Positions 34,431 to 47,976 of a DNA stretch of 64,000 nt are shown here, piece by piece. The translations under genes and the position numbers were made by a program. This stretch comes from Begonia masoniana (lineage: Eukaryota > Streptophyta > Magnoliopsida > Cucurbitales > Begoniaceae), in assembly GCA_022432975.1 (NCBI GenBank), contig CM039509.1, forward strand, positions 22,351,432 through 22,415,431. Direction: 5' to 3'. The notes under the pieces were generated by a model. It was not told the DNA's origin, did no database searches, and saw only the letters and a list, made by a program, of their open reading frames with translations. The number at the start of each line of letters is the position of its first letter. Within the stretch, counting starts at the first letter, position 1.

Positions 34431-34882
34431 AGAGAGAGATAGTAGAAAGCCCTAGGAGCAGATTGTAGAATCGAGGAGAAGCAATAGAGAGAGAGTTCTG
34501 GAAATCTCTTCAGGTTGAAATAAGTTAATATCCTCTTCCATAAATAGCCATCAAGTCACAATAAAGAAAATCCAAGATTTTTAGTAGATTTTTGGAAAAT
34601 AAATCTGACAATCTGCCAAATTTCCATAAATCAGTGTAATGAATCTTTGAGAGATAATTCAGATCTCTATAAGTTGGGAAATAAGTCCAATAATGCTGCT
34701 CTAATCGTCTCCGAGAATAATCATTCGATTTTCATAAGAATATCTGAGATTTGTATGTCACACACGGTGTTACTCCATAGAAAAATATAATATCAAGAAT
34801 GATCACTTGCTATAGGGGGTGAGTAACACACAGTTGATCGCCCAAAAAAATAAACGCCTAAAGCACGTGGCGATTTTTTTCT

Positions 34883-34943
<61 letters not shown>

Positions 34944-34954
34944 CGATAAACGAC
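34431..34954. other. AT-rich spacer with an (AT)n microsatellite (34889-34940)
   Basis: No conserved coding sequence is seen. It includes about 26 AT units. A 3' LTR for element D would be expected here, but I find no match to D's 5' LTR at 39875-41047, so that LTR is deleted or has diverged beyond recognition. Confidence 0.7.
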
Positions 34955-37900
34955 TTACATAACACAGAGGCCTAAGGCAGACCTCAACTCTTCAAATCTT
35001 ACACCATCCAATGCTTTGGTGAAAATATCAGCAATCTGTTTTTCGGTCACCATATGCACTAAATTAATAACTTTGTCCTCCACAAGAGATCGAATAAAAT
35101 GATGTCGTATATCAATATGTTTTTTCCGTGAATGCTGAACCGGATTTTTAGAAATATTGATTGCACTCAAATTATCGCAGTAGAGGGTCATGACACCCTG
35201 TGTGACACTATAGTCTTTCACCATTTGTTTCATCTAGAAAAGCTGAGTACAGCTGCTACCTGCTGCAATATATTCTGCCTCGACAGTAGACAGAGAAATA
35301 TAATTTTGCTTCTTGCTAAACCATGACACCAAGTTGTGTCCAACATAAAAACATCCACCCGAAGTGCTTTTTCGATCATCAGAACTTCTTGCCCAGTCAG
35401 CATCACAATAACCTACTAGATTTGCATTAGAGTCGAATGAATACCATATACCATAGTCCGTTGTTCCGCTAACATATTTGAGAATCTGTTTGACTGACAC
35501 TAGATGTGACTCCTTTGGATTTGCTTGAAATCGAGCGCATAAACCCACGCTATAACAAATATCTGGTCGGCTGGCAGTTAGATATAATATACTTCCAATC
35601 ATGCTTCTATATAATCGTGAATCAACAACAATTCCCTTCTCATCTTTGGAGAGTTTCTCATGTGTCCCAAGGGGTGTTCTACTCGGGCGTGCATTCTCGA
35701 GCTTAAATTTTTTCAATAAATTCTTGGCATATTTGGCTTGAGAGATAAAAATACCATTCGTTTCTTGCTGAATTTGAAGTCCAAGAAAATAAGTGAGTTC
35801 TCCTACCATACTCATCTCGAATTCTCCGGTCATTTGAGCTACAAACTCGTCCACCATCGCCTGTGACACCGAGCCAAACACTATATCATCAACATAAATT
35901 TGTGCAAGTAGGAACTGACCTTTGACACGGCGGACGAAAAGGGTTTTATCTACTCCCCCTCGCTCATATCCCTTGGTTAATAAATATTGAGTGAGTCGTT
36001 CATACCATGCACGAGGGGCTTGTTTAAGCCCGTATAATGCCTTCTTCAATTTATAAACATGCTCGGGTTGATGAGGGTCTTCAAACCCCTTTGGTTGAGC
36101 AACATAAACCTCTTCATTAAGAAACCCATTGAGGAAAGCACTCTTTACGTCCATTTGATATAGCTTGAACCGCATAACACAAGCAATAAACAATAAAAGC
36201 CGAATAGATTCAAGACGAGCAACCAGAGCAAAAGTTTCATCAAAATCAATACCTTCAATTTGAGAATACCCTTGAGCAACTAGTCGAGCTTTGTTACGAG
36301 TGATGTTGCCATGCTCATCACTCTTGTTTTTGAAGATCCACTTAGTACCAATAACATTCACATCGGGAGGACACGGTAATAAATCCCAAACTTGATTGTG
36401 GGAGAATTGGCTGAGTTCTTCTTGCATAGCTTCTATCCAGTATTCATCTAGTAATGCTTCTTTCACATTCTTAGGCTCGATCATTGATGTAAAGCATGCC
36501 ATTTGAATCATTTCTCGATAATTTACCCTCGGCTTATCTCTTGTTCGTGTACCATCATTCAAACTTCCAATAACCTCATCTGCAGGATGATTCTTCTGAA
36601 CACATGTAGACGGTGGCCTGTTCTGTAAGGTAGACACTTCTACTTCATCAACTGTCTCTGTTTGATCTGTGACACCGCCTGCGACACCATCTGTGACACC
36701 AAGTGGAACACTAGTGCCTTCATTGTTTGAAATCTTATTTGCATCTTCTTTCGGATTATATGCTGTGTCCAGAGAGTCGTCTACTTGAACGTTTGCAGAT
36801 TCGATAACAGTTCGAGTTCTTTTGTTGTAAACTCGATAAGCACGGCTATTTGTAGCATAATCGAGAAAGATAGCCTAATCACTCTTAGGATCTAGTTTCC
36901 CCCTGTGTTCCCTGTCATTCAACACAAAGCAGATGCTGCAAATGGATGAAAATAATTGAGATTCGGAGTTTTACCTTTCCATATCTCATAGGGTGTCATA
37001 GAAGTTTTGCCACGGAGAACTTTTGAGGAACATCCCTTTCATGTAGCATTACTCGAGTCATTTCAGCTAATGTACGGTTCTTCCTTTCAACGATCCCGTT
37101 TTGTTGAGGAGTCTTTGGTGCCGAGAATTCATGAGCAATCCCTAGGTGTTTACAGAAATCCGAGAAATCAGAATTTTCAAACTCTCTTCCATGGTCACTG
37201 CGAATTCGGATAATCTTCAAGATAACGCAATCTTTTTCACGTTGAAGTCAAGTACACATGGATTTGAAGGCTCTAAAAGTGTCGGACTTTTCTATGATAA
37301 ATTTCACCCATGTGTAGCGTGAAAAATCATCAACAGTAACAAAGACATACTGTTTTCCTCCAATAATTTCAACAGGCATTGGCCCCATTAGATCCATGTG
37401 GAGTAATTCAAGTACCCGGGTAGTTATGGATGACTGTGACATCAGGTGTGACACCTTGATTTGCTTTCCGATTTGACATGGTCCACATAATTTTTCTTCA
37501 TCAAACTTTAATACAGGAATTCCCCGGACAGCACCTTTCGAAATAAGCTTTTCAAGCATTCTAAAATTAACATGTCCCAACTTTCTATGCCATAGAATAG
37601 TGTCTTCCATGCTCGACCGAAGGCAGGTAGACGATGAAGAAATAAGATAGCAATTTTCGGACGATTTAACTCCTTCAATAATACATTTGTTGTTTTGATC
37701 GCACACCACACATTTTTCTCTTGTGAATTGCACATTCAATTCTTGATCACAAAGTTGGCTAATACTGATTAGATTAGATTTCAGACCATTTACCAATAAA
37801 ACATTACTCAACTTTGGTAAACCAGGAACATTCAATGTTCCCCTTCCAATGACATCCGTTGAGACACCGTTACCGAATGTTACTTTTCCCACGGATTCGA

Positions 37901-39804
37901 CTATAATATCCTTCAAATATTTCTCTTCACCTGTCATATGTCTAGAACACCCGCTATCAAAATGCCATGCATTGGTTCCGATTGCCTTTAGTGAAAGATG
38001 TGTAACATTACACTTTAAACTTGATTTCATTACCCATTTCTGATAAGGGAATCTGTAAGAAGAAGCATTTCTAACAGTACCTAGTCTTAGGTCTGCAAGA
38101 TAAGTGAAGCATTTAGGGCAAATATGACCACGACGTTGGCAATAATGACATACAGAAACATAATTGTTACCTTTACTGTTTGAGGCATGATAGAAGTTAT
38201 AGGAATTTGATTTTCTGTTAGTTCTTGGCATTCTGTTTGCAACTTGCTTTCCTTTGTAATCAAATCCCTTATCTGACACGGGCTGTGACACCGTGCTTGC
38301 CCTTACGAATTTCATCACCGAGTGATTTTCCTTTATAGCTATCGTCTGAGAAACAGAACTTTCACCTTTGAACCCCAATGCAGATCGATTTGCACTTGAT
38401 TTGCTGACGTTTAGAATATCATCCAGTTTAGACGATCTCGAATTCAGCATTTTGACATTCTTTTTCATGAGACTTATCTCATTGGTTAGATCATTAACTT
38501 CGTTCTGACTCGTTTTCAGCTTGGTCTCCAAATCATCAATAGCATTTTGAAGATCATTCTTCTCATTTTTCAAATTTTTAATATGAATGTGTAGAAGCTG
38601 ATTTACTTTAACAAGCTCGGTCCATTTCTCATGCAGAAACTTGTATTCTCCAATAAGATTTTCTTCTGTAACTGGTTCTTCATCTTCATCACTACTATTG
38701 GAAAAATCGTCTGTGACACTGTGTATAACACCACCATTTTCTTCACGTTCTGTCTTTCCAACAAGCGTCACATGGTTGCTCTGAAATTCGTATTCCTTCT
38801 CTGACTCATCCTCACTACAAGTTGCATTCAGAGAATTCTTTTTTTTCTTTAAGGTATTAGCACATTCTGCTTATATGCCTGAAACCTTCACACTCTCTGC
38901 ACTGAATGCCTTTGTTCTTGAATGATTGATCATATACATAAGTTTCTTCTTTGTGCTTCTTGTTGTTTGAAGAACCATTTTTGAAGTTTGTGAAACCCTG
39001 TCTGACACCGCGAGTATTTCTTTCAAATCTCTTCATAACTCTGCTGAAATTCTTTGATAGCAGGGCTAGAGATTCCTCCAAGTCATCTTCATCATGCTCG
39101 TTGTAATTCTGTACCTCTATTTTAAAAGAAACTCCCTTTGCCTTCTTTATTTTGGTGTCTCCTCCAAGATTCATCTCGAAAGTTCTAAGAGATCCCATCA
39201 ACTCTTCTAGCTTCATTTTAGAGACATCTTTGGCTTCTTCTATGACAGTGACTTTATAGGCAAATCGTTGTGGCAAAGACCTTAAAATTTTTCTTACAAG
39301 TTTTTCTTCGGAAAACATCTCACTGAGAGCAAATGCTTCATTAGCTATGTCACATAATTTGGCGTTGAACTCGCCAATAGTCTCATCTTCCTGCATCTTT
39401 AGATTCTCAAATCGAGTGGTTAACATTTTCATTTTGGACAACTTTACCGTAGATGTTCCTTCATAGGTGGTTTGAAAAATTTCTCATGCCCTTTTTGCCG
39501 ATTCGCATGTGGAGATGAGTCTGAACTGAATTGGATCCACGCTATTAAAGATAGCATTTAGAGCCTTTGAATTGCTGTGTGCCAAAGCATCTTCATTTAT
39601 GGTCTAATTTTCTTCGAATTTTGGAGAAATAATACCTTCTGCATTAGTGTCGATAGGATGATTCCAACCTGTTAAAATAGATCTCCAAGCCTTCTCATCA
39701 ATAGCTTTAATGAATGCCCTCATCTTTGCTTTCCAATAAGCATAATTACTTCCATCCAACAATGGCGGACGCATTGTAGAACCTCCTTCATTCATAGAGT
39801 CCAT
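34955..39804 (-). pseudogene. gag-pol of Copia element D (Sirevirus-like)
   Basis: Reading on the minus strand: gag start MDSMNEGGSTMRPPLLDGSN at 39804, with stops near 39604 and 39485; gag core to 38857, with a frameshift next to the zinc-knuckle segment; a coiled-coil-rich region (about 38650-38480); a second CCHC knuckle CHYCQRRGHICPKC (about 38140); the protease site FDSGCSRHMTG (intact DSG, about 37950); GAG-pre-integrase with ILWHRKLGHVNFRML; integrase VTVDDFSRYTWVKF with a frameshift near 37230; the DHGREFENSDF and PQQNGIVERKNRTLAEM motifs; a frameshift near 37000; RT with YVDDIVFGS (about 35890); and RNase H with a TAG near 35233 where the family has Trp. It ends at 34955. Gag, protease and PBS features match Sireviruses. 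At least three frameshifts and three stops. Confidence 0.92.
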
Positions 39805-39860
39805 CGCACACCAGCTATAATCTTGTCCCGCTGATCCCGCTTAAGAAACAGAAGCGACCA

Positions 39861-39872
39861 GCTCTGATACCA
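39861..39872 (-). promoter_or_regulatory. Primer binding site of element D
   Basis: TGGTATCAGAGC on the minus strand, two bases inside the 5' LTR. The context ATTGGTATCAGAGC is typical of Sireviruses and identical to element E. Confidence 0.92.
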
Positions 39873-39874
39873 AT

Positions 39875-41047
39875 TGAAAGATTACGATTAGTTATGCGAT
39901 ATCACACAAGGTACTTTGTGTGACACCGATAATTAATGAAATGATGGACAATATAAATATGCAGAAATAAATGACACAGGAGGTTGGTAACGCAGTTTGG
40001 CAACCAGCCTACGTCTGCGGGGCCACGCCCAGATATAAAAATATTTCTTTGAGTTCACAAAGTTACAAGACAATCGGAATTATACAAATAAAGACTCCCT
40101 CTTATCTTTGTCGCCGCCTCTAGCTAACTTCCCCAAGGAAACTGTTTTTGCGAGCTCCCCTCGACTTAAGATTGACCTCTCCCGAGATCTAGAAAACAAC
40201 AAGATCCCCTTGTTGTTGATTTCTCCCGGAATCCGTGTTATGGCAAGATCTCCTTGCCCACGATCAAAGTGACAAGCTCCCCTTGTCTAAAAACAGAACT
40301 CCTCCCGAGTTCAGATGCAGCCTCCTCCCGAGACTGAGCTTCAATGAAGATCAAAGAAGAATTGCCTCCTGGAACACCGTCTGGAACACCAACACGTTGT
40401 CTTCGGACGCAATACTCAACACACTCAATAAATCGATGCAATCCACAACATAAGAAGAGTGTGTAAAACAATCACAGACCCAAACGTAGAAACGTTGGGA
40501 GTGAAAGAAAAGTGACGGCTCGCAAAGTGAAGAAAACTTCTCTCGTGAAAATCAAACTTCCGTCGTCAGTAGCTTTCACAGAAACGAAACCTTTAAATAT
40601 CATTGGTAGCTTCCATATCTTCGATTCAGTCAGTTACCAAATTAGATATAACACCGCAAGAATTAAGAAAAACAAATCTTAACAAATTCGGTTGAGTGAC
40701 ACACCGTGTGACATTTTAGGAAAGTATCTTCAACAGCTTGGATATTTGTCCAAAAAATTAGGAAACCATTCCATTATTCATGGTAACTCGAAGCCCAAAA
40801 GATTTCACCAAATCTCCATCCAATGGCTTACCAAAACAAACTTTTCTAGCTTTAGCTTTTTCAATAACTTTCCTAATATTCTTGTTTCCTTATTTTTCTC
40901 TTCCACATAATCTTCATGATTGTGAATATTAAGCCATCCAATAATCAGAATGCAATATTTCTTGATGACCAAGAAATAAATTATCAATTTGGAAAAACAT
41001 ATTATCTCCATAAATATATATATATTGCCAAAAAATCAATGCCAACT
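39875..41047 (-). repeat. 5' LTR of element D, about 1.17 kb
   Basis: It matches the 5' LTR of element E over most of its length, including alternating GGGAGGAG/AAGGGGATCTTG segments, the CAGACGTAGGCTGGTTGCC block and repeated GTGTCACAC motifs. In element orientation it ends CTTTCA next to the primer site. The outer end reads GTTGGCATTGATTTTTTGGC and stops at about 41047. The first base would be A rather than T, so the border is slightly uncertain. VPS45 sequence begins within about 25 bp outside. Confidence 0.82.
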
Positions 41048-41070
41048 TATATGCAATATCTTTGCATTTA

Positions 41071-44000
41071 CAAAGAGAATCTATGTCTCATCTCAAAGTT
41101 GTCTACTTCATCCGACCCACATCAGAAAATATACAGCATTTGCGGCACCAGCTACCCAATCCTAGGTTTGGAGAATATCACCTTTGTAAGTTCTTTGCAT
41201 TCTTTACAAATTGGTAACTTACATCGCAATATCTTTCGGATTATTTATTGTTATATTGTTGCAGTTGTTTCCAACATATTGAAGGAGACTCAAGTTCACA
41301 TGATAGCTGATGCTGATGAACAAGATGTTGTCCAGCAAGTTCAGGTTGTTCCATGATTATATATGGAGTATTTAATGCTTAATTCAGAAAAATATTTTTC
41401 TTTTTCTCTCTTTGGGGCTGTACAATGAAAATTCACTCCCTAGATATCTATCACATGCATTCTAAAAGCAAATTTATTGGAGTTTTATACCATCATTCCC
41501 AAATACTTTCCATTTTTTCTTGCTTTCTGAAATTGACTTTTTGTTATAGTTGATCTTTGTGGAAAATCAGGTTTTAAGTCTGTTTCCTCTGGCTAATGGA
41601 ATTCAGTCCTTGATATCTTTGGCTTGCATTCTAGATTTTTCCTATGAGCATTTGGCCTAAGTTAGTTTTTATAATTTTTTTTTTCCTTTACCATGATTTT
41701 TCTTGCTGAAATCTTTTACTTTTGATTTTGCAGGAGTTCTATGCAGATTTTGTTGCAGTTGATGGTTATCATTGGGTGCTAAATATTGTGTCTAATCATA
41801 TGCATATGCTTCCAGCAGTTGTAGATCCTCCAAAATTGCAGCATTTTTGTGATCTGAGTTGTTGAAGGCATTGCAGCCCTTTTCTTGGCCTTCAAGCAAA
41901 GACCTATTATTCGATGTCAAAGAACGTCTGATATTTCCAAAAGAATAGCACAAGAAACAGCGGTGAGTAAAATTTGGAACTTGAACTTTATATTTTTTCT
42001 GTTGATGGTGCTTGCGTGTTCATTACATGAGTTTCAACATTATAGCTCCAGTTTATGTTTGTTGACTTGTGTATGTATACATCACTATTTCAGAAATTGA
42101 TGTACCAGCAAGAAAGTGGTCTTTTTGATTTTAGACGAATGGAATTGTCTCCTTTGTTGCTGGTAATTGATAGATGGGATGACCCTGTAACTCCTTTGCT
42201 GAATCAGTGGACGTATCAGGTGCTTCTGGTTAGATAGTATCTAAATAAGGGATGTTTAATTGTTCATCAGTTGCCACATATGTTATGTACCTATTAAATT
42301 TTACTAGGCTATGGTGCATGAATTTCTCAACATTGAAGACGATAAAGTTGATTTGAAAAGCATAGTAAAATCCTCAACGAACCAATAGGTTTTGGATTGC
42401 ATTTTCTAACGAGATGCTTACAGATTGAGTTTATAAACATTGAAGTCTTCTAGTGATTTTATGCATGATTTATATCCGTAGGAAGTTGTGCTATCATCAG
42501 AACAAGATGTGTTTTTCAAAGCTAACATGTATGAGAATTTTGGAGACATTGGGATGAATATCAAGAGATTGGTGGATGATTTCCAGCAAATAACAAAGAG
42601 TAACCAGAAAATTCAGACAATAGGTTTGAAACAATTTTAGTTTAAATGTAATTATTAGATAATAAAGCTTGTTTTGAGCTGGTTTTGACATCTAATCATT
42701 AGATATGTTTATTAACTGCAGAAGACATGGCTAAATTTGTTGACAACTATCCAGAATATAGGAAAATGCAGGGCAATGTTTCAAAACATGTGACATTAGT
42801 CACATAAATGAGTAAAATAGTTGAAGAGCGAAAGCTGATGTTAGTTTCACAAACTGAACAAGACTTGGCTTGCAATGGCGGACAAGTGGCTGCTTTTGAG
42901 ATTGATAAATAATGTATTTTAAATTTAATAATCAATATATGTTTTGTTTTAGTGCGCTTGCAGTATGTGCCCGTGCATTTAACTGGATCTGAGGCTTAAA
43001 AAATGTAGATTTTTTTATTGTGCAACTTTGTGCATACCTATAAGTTGGGAAAAGTTTTTCACCAAGTTTCAATTATATGGTTCTGTCCAGAAGTGATCAT
43101 TGGCTATTCATCTTTGGAAATATCAGTATCTTGTTACATGTCACTGGAGTTGATGTCCAAGTGCATGGGTAAATCCAATGGTAGCACCAACTGTGTTATT
43201 GAATTTCTTTTTAGTAACTCTGAGATAGTACCTTACTTACTTACTTATTTCAGGCAGTCGCAAATATTTTAAACGATGAAAGCTTGTCTGATATAGACCA
43301 TTTATGTGTAGTGATGTTGTATGCTTTGCGTTATGAGAAGGAGAGTCCTGTTCAACTTATGCAGCTTTTCAATAAACTGGCTTCTAAATCTGCCAAATAC
43401 AAACCAGGGGTAACATGACCATTCTAGCCTTTTCTTTGAGCTAATTGATTTTGATCTTTCTTTCTTCATAAATGAGCTTTCATGTTGATTGGATAGCTTC
43501 TCTTGTTGATTGCAAATACTCTTTTCTTCTTTGTTAATCATTATGATTGCTTTATATATGATTGCATAGAGTCTGTCAGGTCTTCTGTAGATATGCTGTT
43601 GATCATTTTTTTTTTAATTTACCATATGATTAAACATTTATTTTCTCACTTGAAATTTGGCTGTATGATTAGTTTTCGTGACATATAGGATGTTAGCCTT
43701 TGAGATTATATTATAGCTTCAAGTAATTCAAGCATTTCTATTTGTAGTTGGTGCTTGGAGTGTGATGGTCTTGATTTGATATATTATGTATGGCAGCTTG
43801 TTCAATTCCTGTTGAAACAAGCGGGTGTTGATAAACAAACTAGTGATCTTTATGGAAATCGAGATCTTCTAAATATTGCTCGTAACATGGCTCGTGGATT
43901 GAAGGTTGGTTTGCGACATTATCTTCTCCCTGCTGTAGATTTGGTTTTATATGCATATATCAATCTCTAAATTTTGCTGCAGGGGGTTGAGAATGTCTAC

Positions 44001-44893
44001 ACTCAGCATCAACTTCTTCTGGTACAAACTATGGAAAGCATCAGCAAGGGACATTTAAGAGATGTGGACTAGTCGTTTATTGGGAATCACTATCAGCAGG
44101 CTAGGTCGGTTGTAATGTCATAAATGGCTATTTATTTATTAATTTTCTGCCTTTGAAAAATAATCAAATACAAAGTTATATATCAACTTTTGAAAATTAC
44201 TACTTTCTATCTAATAATGTGGAATACAAACTAGATAAAGTATCCAACAATTTAAGAATCTTGTTTTCAATTGAACTAGGAGGAAATTTATCTCTTCTGG
44301 TCAAGAAGAGTTTGAATCTATAAATAGAATGCATGATTCTAAGAACTTCAAACCATGATCACAGTAAAGTGCGATTTTCTTTTATTTTTCTTATAGTAGG
44401 GTTTACCCTTCTATTCAACTTTGATACTCTGTATCATTTCACAGGTCCTGTTTTGAGTTGTGTGTGTTGAAAAACTGTAACTTTTCTTCTGTTACTTAAC
44501 TAGTTAATTTAAGTTTGTATTGCTCCAACTTGGTGTTCAGAACATGTGTTGTCAGTGTAGGCCCTTCATGGCTCACAATACCCTCACTTTCATGTTTTGA
44601 TATTCAACTATGTTGGTTGGTCGTGAGTAGGAGAGGTTGAATTTTAAGATAGCAGATTTAAAATTTGCAACGAAAAAAATTTGTGGACAATGTATAATTT
44701 GTACATCTATAAATGATATTTACAGGATTATATAGTTGATCCCTATTATTTTGAAAAGCAGGACTCAGGCAGTTGTCATTTTTATTGTGGGTGGGACGAC
44801 GTATAAGGAGTCACGCGCTGTTGCTCTACATAATACCAGCAATACTGGGATTCGTTTTCTAATAGGCGGTTCTGTGGTTCTCAATTCTCATAG
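41071..44893 (+). pseudogene. VPS45: VPS45 (Sec1/Munc18-family vacuolar sorting protein), N-terminal exons missing
   Basis: VPS45 binds syntaxin-type SNAREs and controls trans-Golgi/endosome fusion. Eleven exons in order encode recognisable segments: 41074-41185 (ESMSHLKVVYFIRPTSENIQ); 41265-41344 (LKETQVHMIADADEQDVVQQ); 41734-41962 (VLNIVSNHMHMLPAVVDPP, then a frameshift before GIAALFLAFKQRP); 42093-42219 ([20 protein letters not shown]); 42308-42388 (ends in TAG where Gln is expected); 42482-42623 (MYENFGDIGMNIKRLVDDFQ); 42722-42900 (internal TAA near 42807, donor reads AT rather than GT); 43254-43409 (MLYALRYEKESPVQLMQLFN); 43797-43904 (NRDLLNIARNMARGLK); 43983-44104 (internal TAG after RDVD); and 44762-44893 (AVVIFIVGGTTYKESRAVAL). 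Introns have GT-AG ends, so it is a decayed genomic copy, not a retrocopy. The first ~80 residues and the last exon are absent. The Sirevirus-like LTR at 41047 marks the lost 5' side. Confidence 0.93.
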
Positions 44894-46309
44894 GTCTGAC
44901 AAATCATTCTCGGATTTACATTTGATGCCAATTTATATTTCCTTTTATCCTTCTTCTACTCATTGGTTTGTGTAAAACTTTTCCTGCATTGTATTTAATA
45001 TGAACAAGATTATTTTATAACCCACAAAATGATAATAATTAACTCGTCCTATGCCTAGTCTTTTAGGCTATGACCTATAACTAAGCCTGTGAACATTTAA
45101 AGTCATTAAATATTCTCAGGTCTGTATTAAAGAACGTTAAAATATTATGTTTTGGTGAATGTGCATATTTTTGGACTTGGAAGAGACTCAGAGGATATTT
45201 CGATTCAGCTCTGCTCTAATTTGAAATTAAATTGAATGATCATCTTATTCAGAATCATTAGAGCATTGCAGCTTCATGTCTGAAATTTATTTTGGTGAAT
45301 TGCAGCAAAATCACATCAAAGAGAACTGCAAGCCAGAATTTAATACAGAATTCCTCGTCGCAATTTGATAGAAAGAGGCAAAAGTTGAGAGTCATGATCA
45401 AATAATCTGGATCCAACCTGAACCCAATCTCGATCCGCACACAAAACAAAGCATAGCCATACTCTGTAGTTAAGCCAAGTGAAGAATGATATTTTACTCA
45501 TCTTGTCCTCAAACTGTGATACTATTGCATGTGAATTAGCTTCAATTCTCTCTGTAATTTTGTGAAAATCCCATTAATATAGCAGGCTTCTACTTCATTA
45601 ATTAGAATTTACACACGGAGTAGTTTTGCGCGAGTTTCTGTTTCTGTTTTTGTTTTCAGAAATAGCTTTTGAAAACCTGTGATTGGTTTGAATTTTTTGT
45701 GCGGCATTTTTTTATTGGGTTCTCACTTTGTAATAAATAAGAATCCATAGTAATAAATGATTGGGTTCAAATTTTCTTTGGTTAAAATCAAATGATCGTT
45801 TTAGAAAGTCAGAAGTGTCATTTCTTTGGTTAATTCTAATTAGTTGTTGTGAAAGAGTAAAAGTGTTTGGATGATTAATCAAGAAAATTTCAAGTAGAAG
45901 AAGACGCTCTGTGGAGATTGTGGTTTGATGGGTCATATTCAGCACTGAGAACCCAAAAGCTGGCTGTGCATTTGGGTCGGGTCGTCCATATCACTCTAGT
46001 GAAAATCAACTCTCAAGACCTAGAACATCTCTCTCTCTGTGGTTAGAATGGTGTTAAAAAATGACAGTGTCGAATTGATTTGATGTTTCATGTTTGGCAA
46101 TCCTTTTTCACTGCACTGTACGTCAAATTAGTGGCATGGCATGTCATTCATATTAAGTTTACTCATTTCATGATAATTTGAGCAAGAAAACTGATGGAAT
46201 TCTTTTATTATTTCCACTGCGAATCAAAAGACTTGCTAACGATGCAAAATCAATAACTTTTTCTACAAAAACTTGAACATTACAGACAAAGATCCTATAA
46301 ATGTTTATG
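44894..46309. other. AT-rich flank downstream of the VPS45 pseudogene
   Basis: No further VPS45 exon, other gene or repeat border could be read. The expected last exon (the FLKDLEEAQR region) was looked for and not found. The segment ends with TTATG (46305-46309), the presumed left target site of element E. Confidence 0.5.
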
Positions 46310-47912
46310 TGTTGGCATATTTTTTGGCAAACATATTTTAAGGGAATTTATATATTATTTCCTATTGTATGATTTAAATCTATAGAAGATTGTTTCTTGA
46401 CATCCAAGAAATTATCTATATAATATTTAAATGGTGGTTGATTGGAGATCTTGAAGATTACGAAGTTTGAGAGATATAGAAAGTAGTTACTTGAAAATCA
46501 AGTTGCTTTAAATATGGAATGGATTATGGTGAGATAAGTGATCACAACAAACAAGCAATATATTCCTAAAGTATTGGGATCCGATTTGATTATATTGGAG
46601 GTACTTTCCTAAAGTAGCACATGGAGTGTCACACAAACCGAATTGATAAAATTAGTTTCCTTAGTGTGTGCGATTCTGATTTGATCTATGATTTGAAAAT
46701 TATGATTCAGTTAAGTTGAATTACAGCAAGATTCAAGATCACAGCAACAAAGAGATTTATTCCTATGCATTTGGAAAGTTGATTTGAAGATGAAAATAAT
46801 ATTTTTGGAAGCCAATCTGAATATTATGGTGCTGTTAAGCTAGATACAAGATCACACCATTGTTAAAATCCGTTCCTAATATTTTGGGATTTGTTTCAGA
46901 TTTATTTGCATGGACTTTCCATAAATGTCGCAGACAATGTCACAGATACGATTTTCAGGGGATTCAGTTTCTCTTATTATGTGCGATTTGTTTGGAGAGA
47001 ATATTCGATGCACAGTATATTATGCATTCTTCCTGCACAGGTGAAGGTTGCTGAAGCTATTATTCTTGAGAGCCGAAAGTCTTTATTCATTCGGGGGATT
47101 TTCTTCTTCACCGACGATTTCGTGTGTTAAGCAATTGTTAATCCTTTCTCTCACGCTTACTGTGAGTTGTCGGTGATTATTCTTCGGCGTGCGGATTGCT
47201 TATTTTTTAAAGAAGATTTCTTATGTCGCAAGCCGTTGTTTCTTCTATCACCTGTCGCTTCTGCGTGTGGGTCTGTTATTATTCATTTGATCGTTGATTG
47301 AATGTATACACACTCTGTTCGTGGGCTGATTTGATTATCTTAGGAGTATGTTGATTGGTTGCATCCAAAGACAACGACTGGTGTTACTGACGGTGTCCCA
47401 GATGCGATTTTATTTCTTTCATTGAAACTCAGTCTCGGGAGGAGGCTGCCTGGAACTCGGGAGGAGTTCTGATCGTGGGTAAGGGGATCTTGCCATACAC
47501 GGATTCCAGGAGGAGTCATTAACGACAAGGGGAGCTTGTCATCTTTAGATTTCGGGAGGAGTCGCCATCAACAAGGGGATCTTGTTGCATTCAGATTCGG
47601 GAGGGATAGATTATAAGTCGAGGGGAGCTCGCAAAAATAGTTTCATTGGGGAAGTTAGTGAGAGGCGGCGACAAAGATAAGAGGGAGTCTTTATTTGTAT
47701 AAGTCCGATTGTCTTGTAACTTTGAGAACTCGTGAAATATTTTTAATTCTGGGCGTGGCCCCGCAGACGTAGGCTGGTTGCCGAACTGCATTAGCAACCT
47801 CCTTTCTCATTATTTTTTGCACTTTATCATTGTCCGTTATCACGAAAATAATTGGTGTTCTACCGAGTGTTCCACATACACTAAGGATCAAGTAACTAAC
47901 CTTGATCTTTCA
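46310..47912 (+). repeat. 5' LTR of Copia element E, 1603 bp
   Basis: It begins TGTTGGCATATTTTTTGGC and ends GATCTTTCA, two bases before the primer site. It is homologous to the LTR of element D. The second half has repeated GGGAGGAG and GGGGATCTTG/GGGGAGCTTG segments and ends with the CAGACGTAGGCTGGTTGCC block. The 3' LTR of E is not in the window. Confidence 0.87.
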
Positions 47913-47914
47913 AT

Positions 47915-47926
47915 TGGTATCAGAGC
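47915..47926 (+). promoter_or_regulatory. Primer binding site of element E
   Basis: TGGTATCAGAGC, exact complement to the 3' end of initiator-Met tRNA, two bases after the LTR. Confidence 0.93.
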
Positions 47927-47976
47927 GGTTCACTTCTGTTTCTTAAGCGAGATCCACGGGATTTGATCTTGGTTCA

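Noticed and set aside
40916..41356. A 146-codon plus-strand frame
   Set aside because: It reads through the end of the element D LTR, a VPS45 exon in the wrong frame and an intron. The real coding segments are the VPS45 exons.
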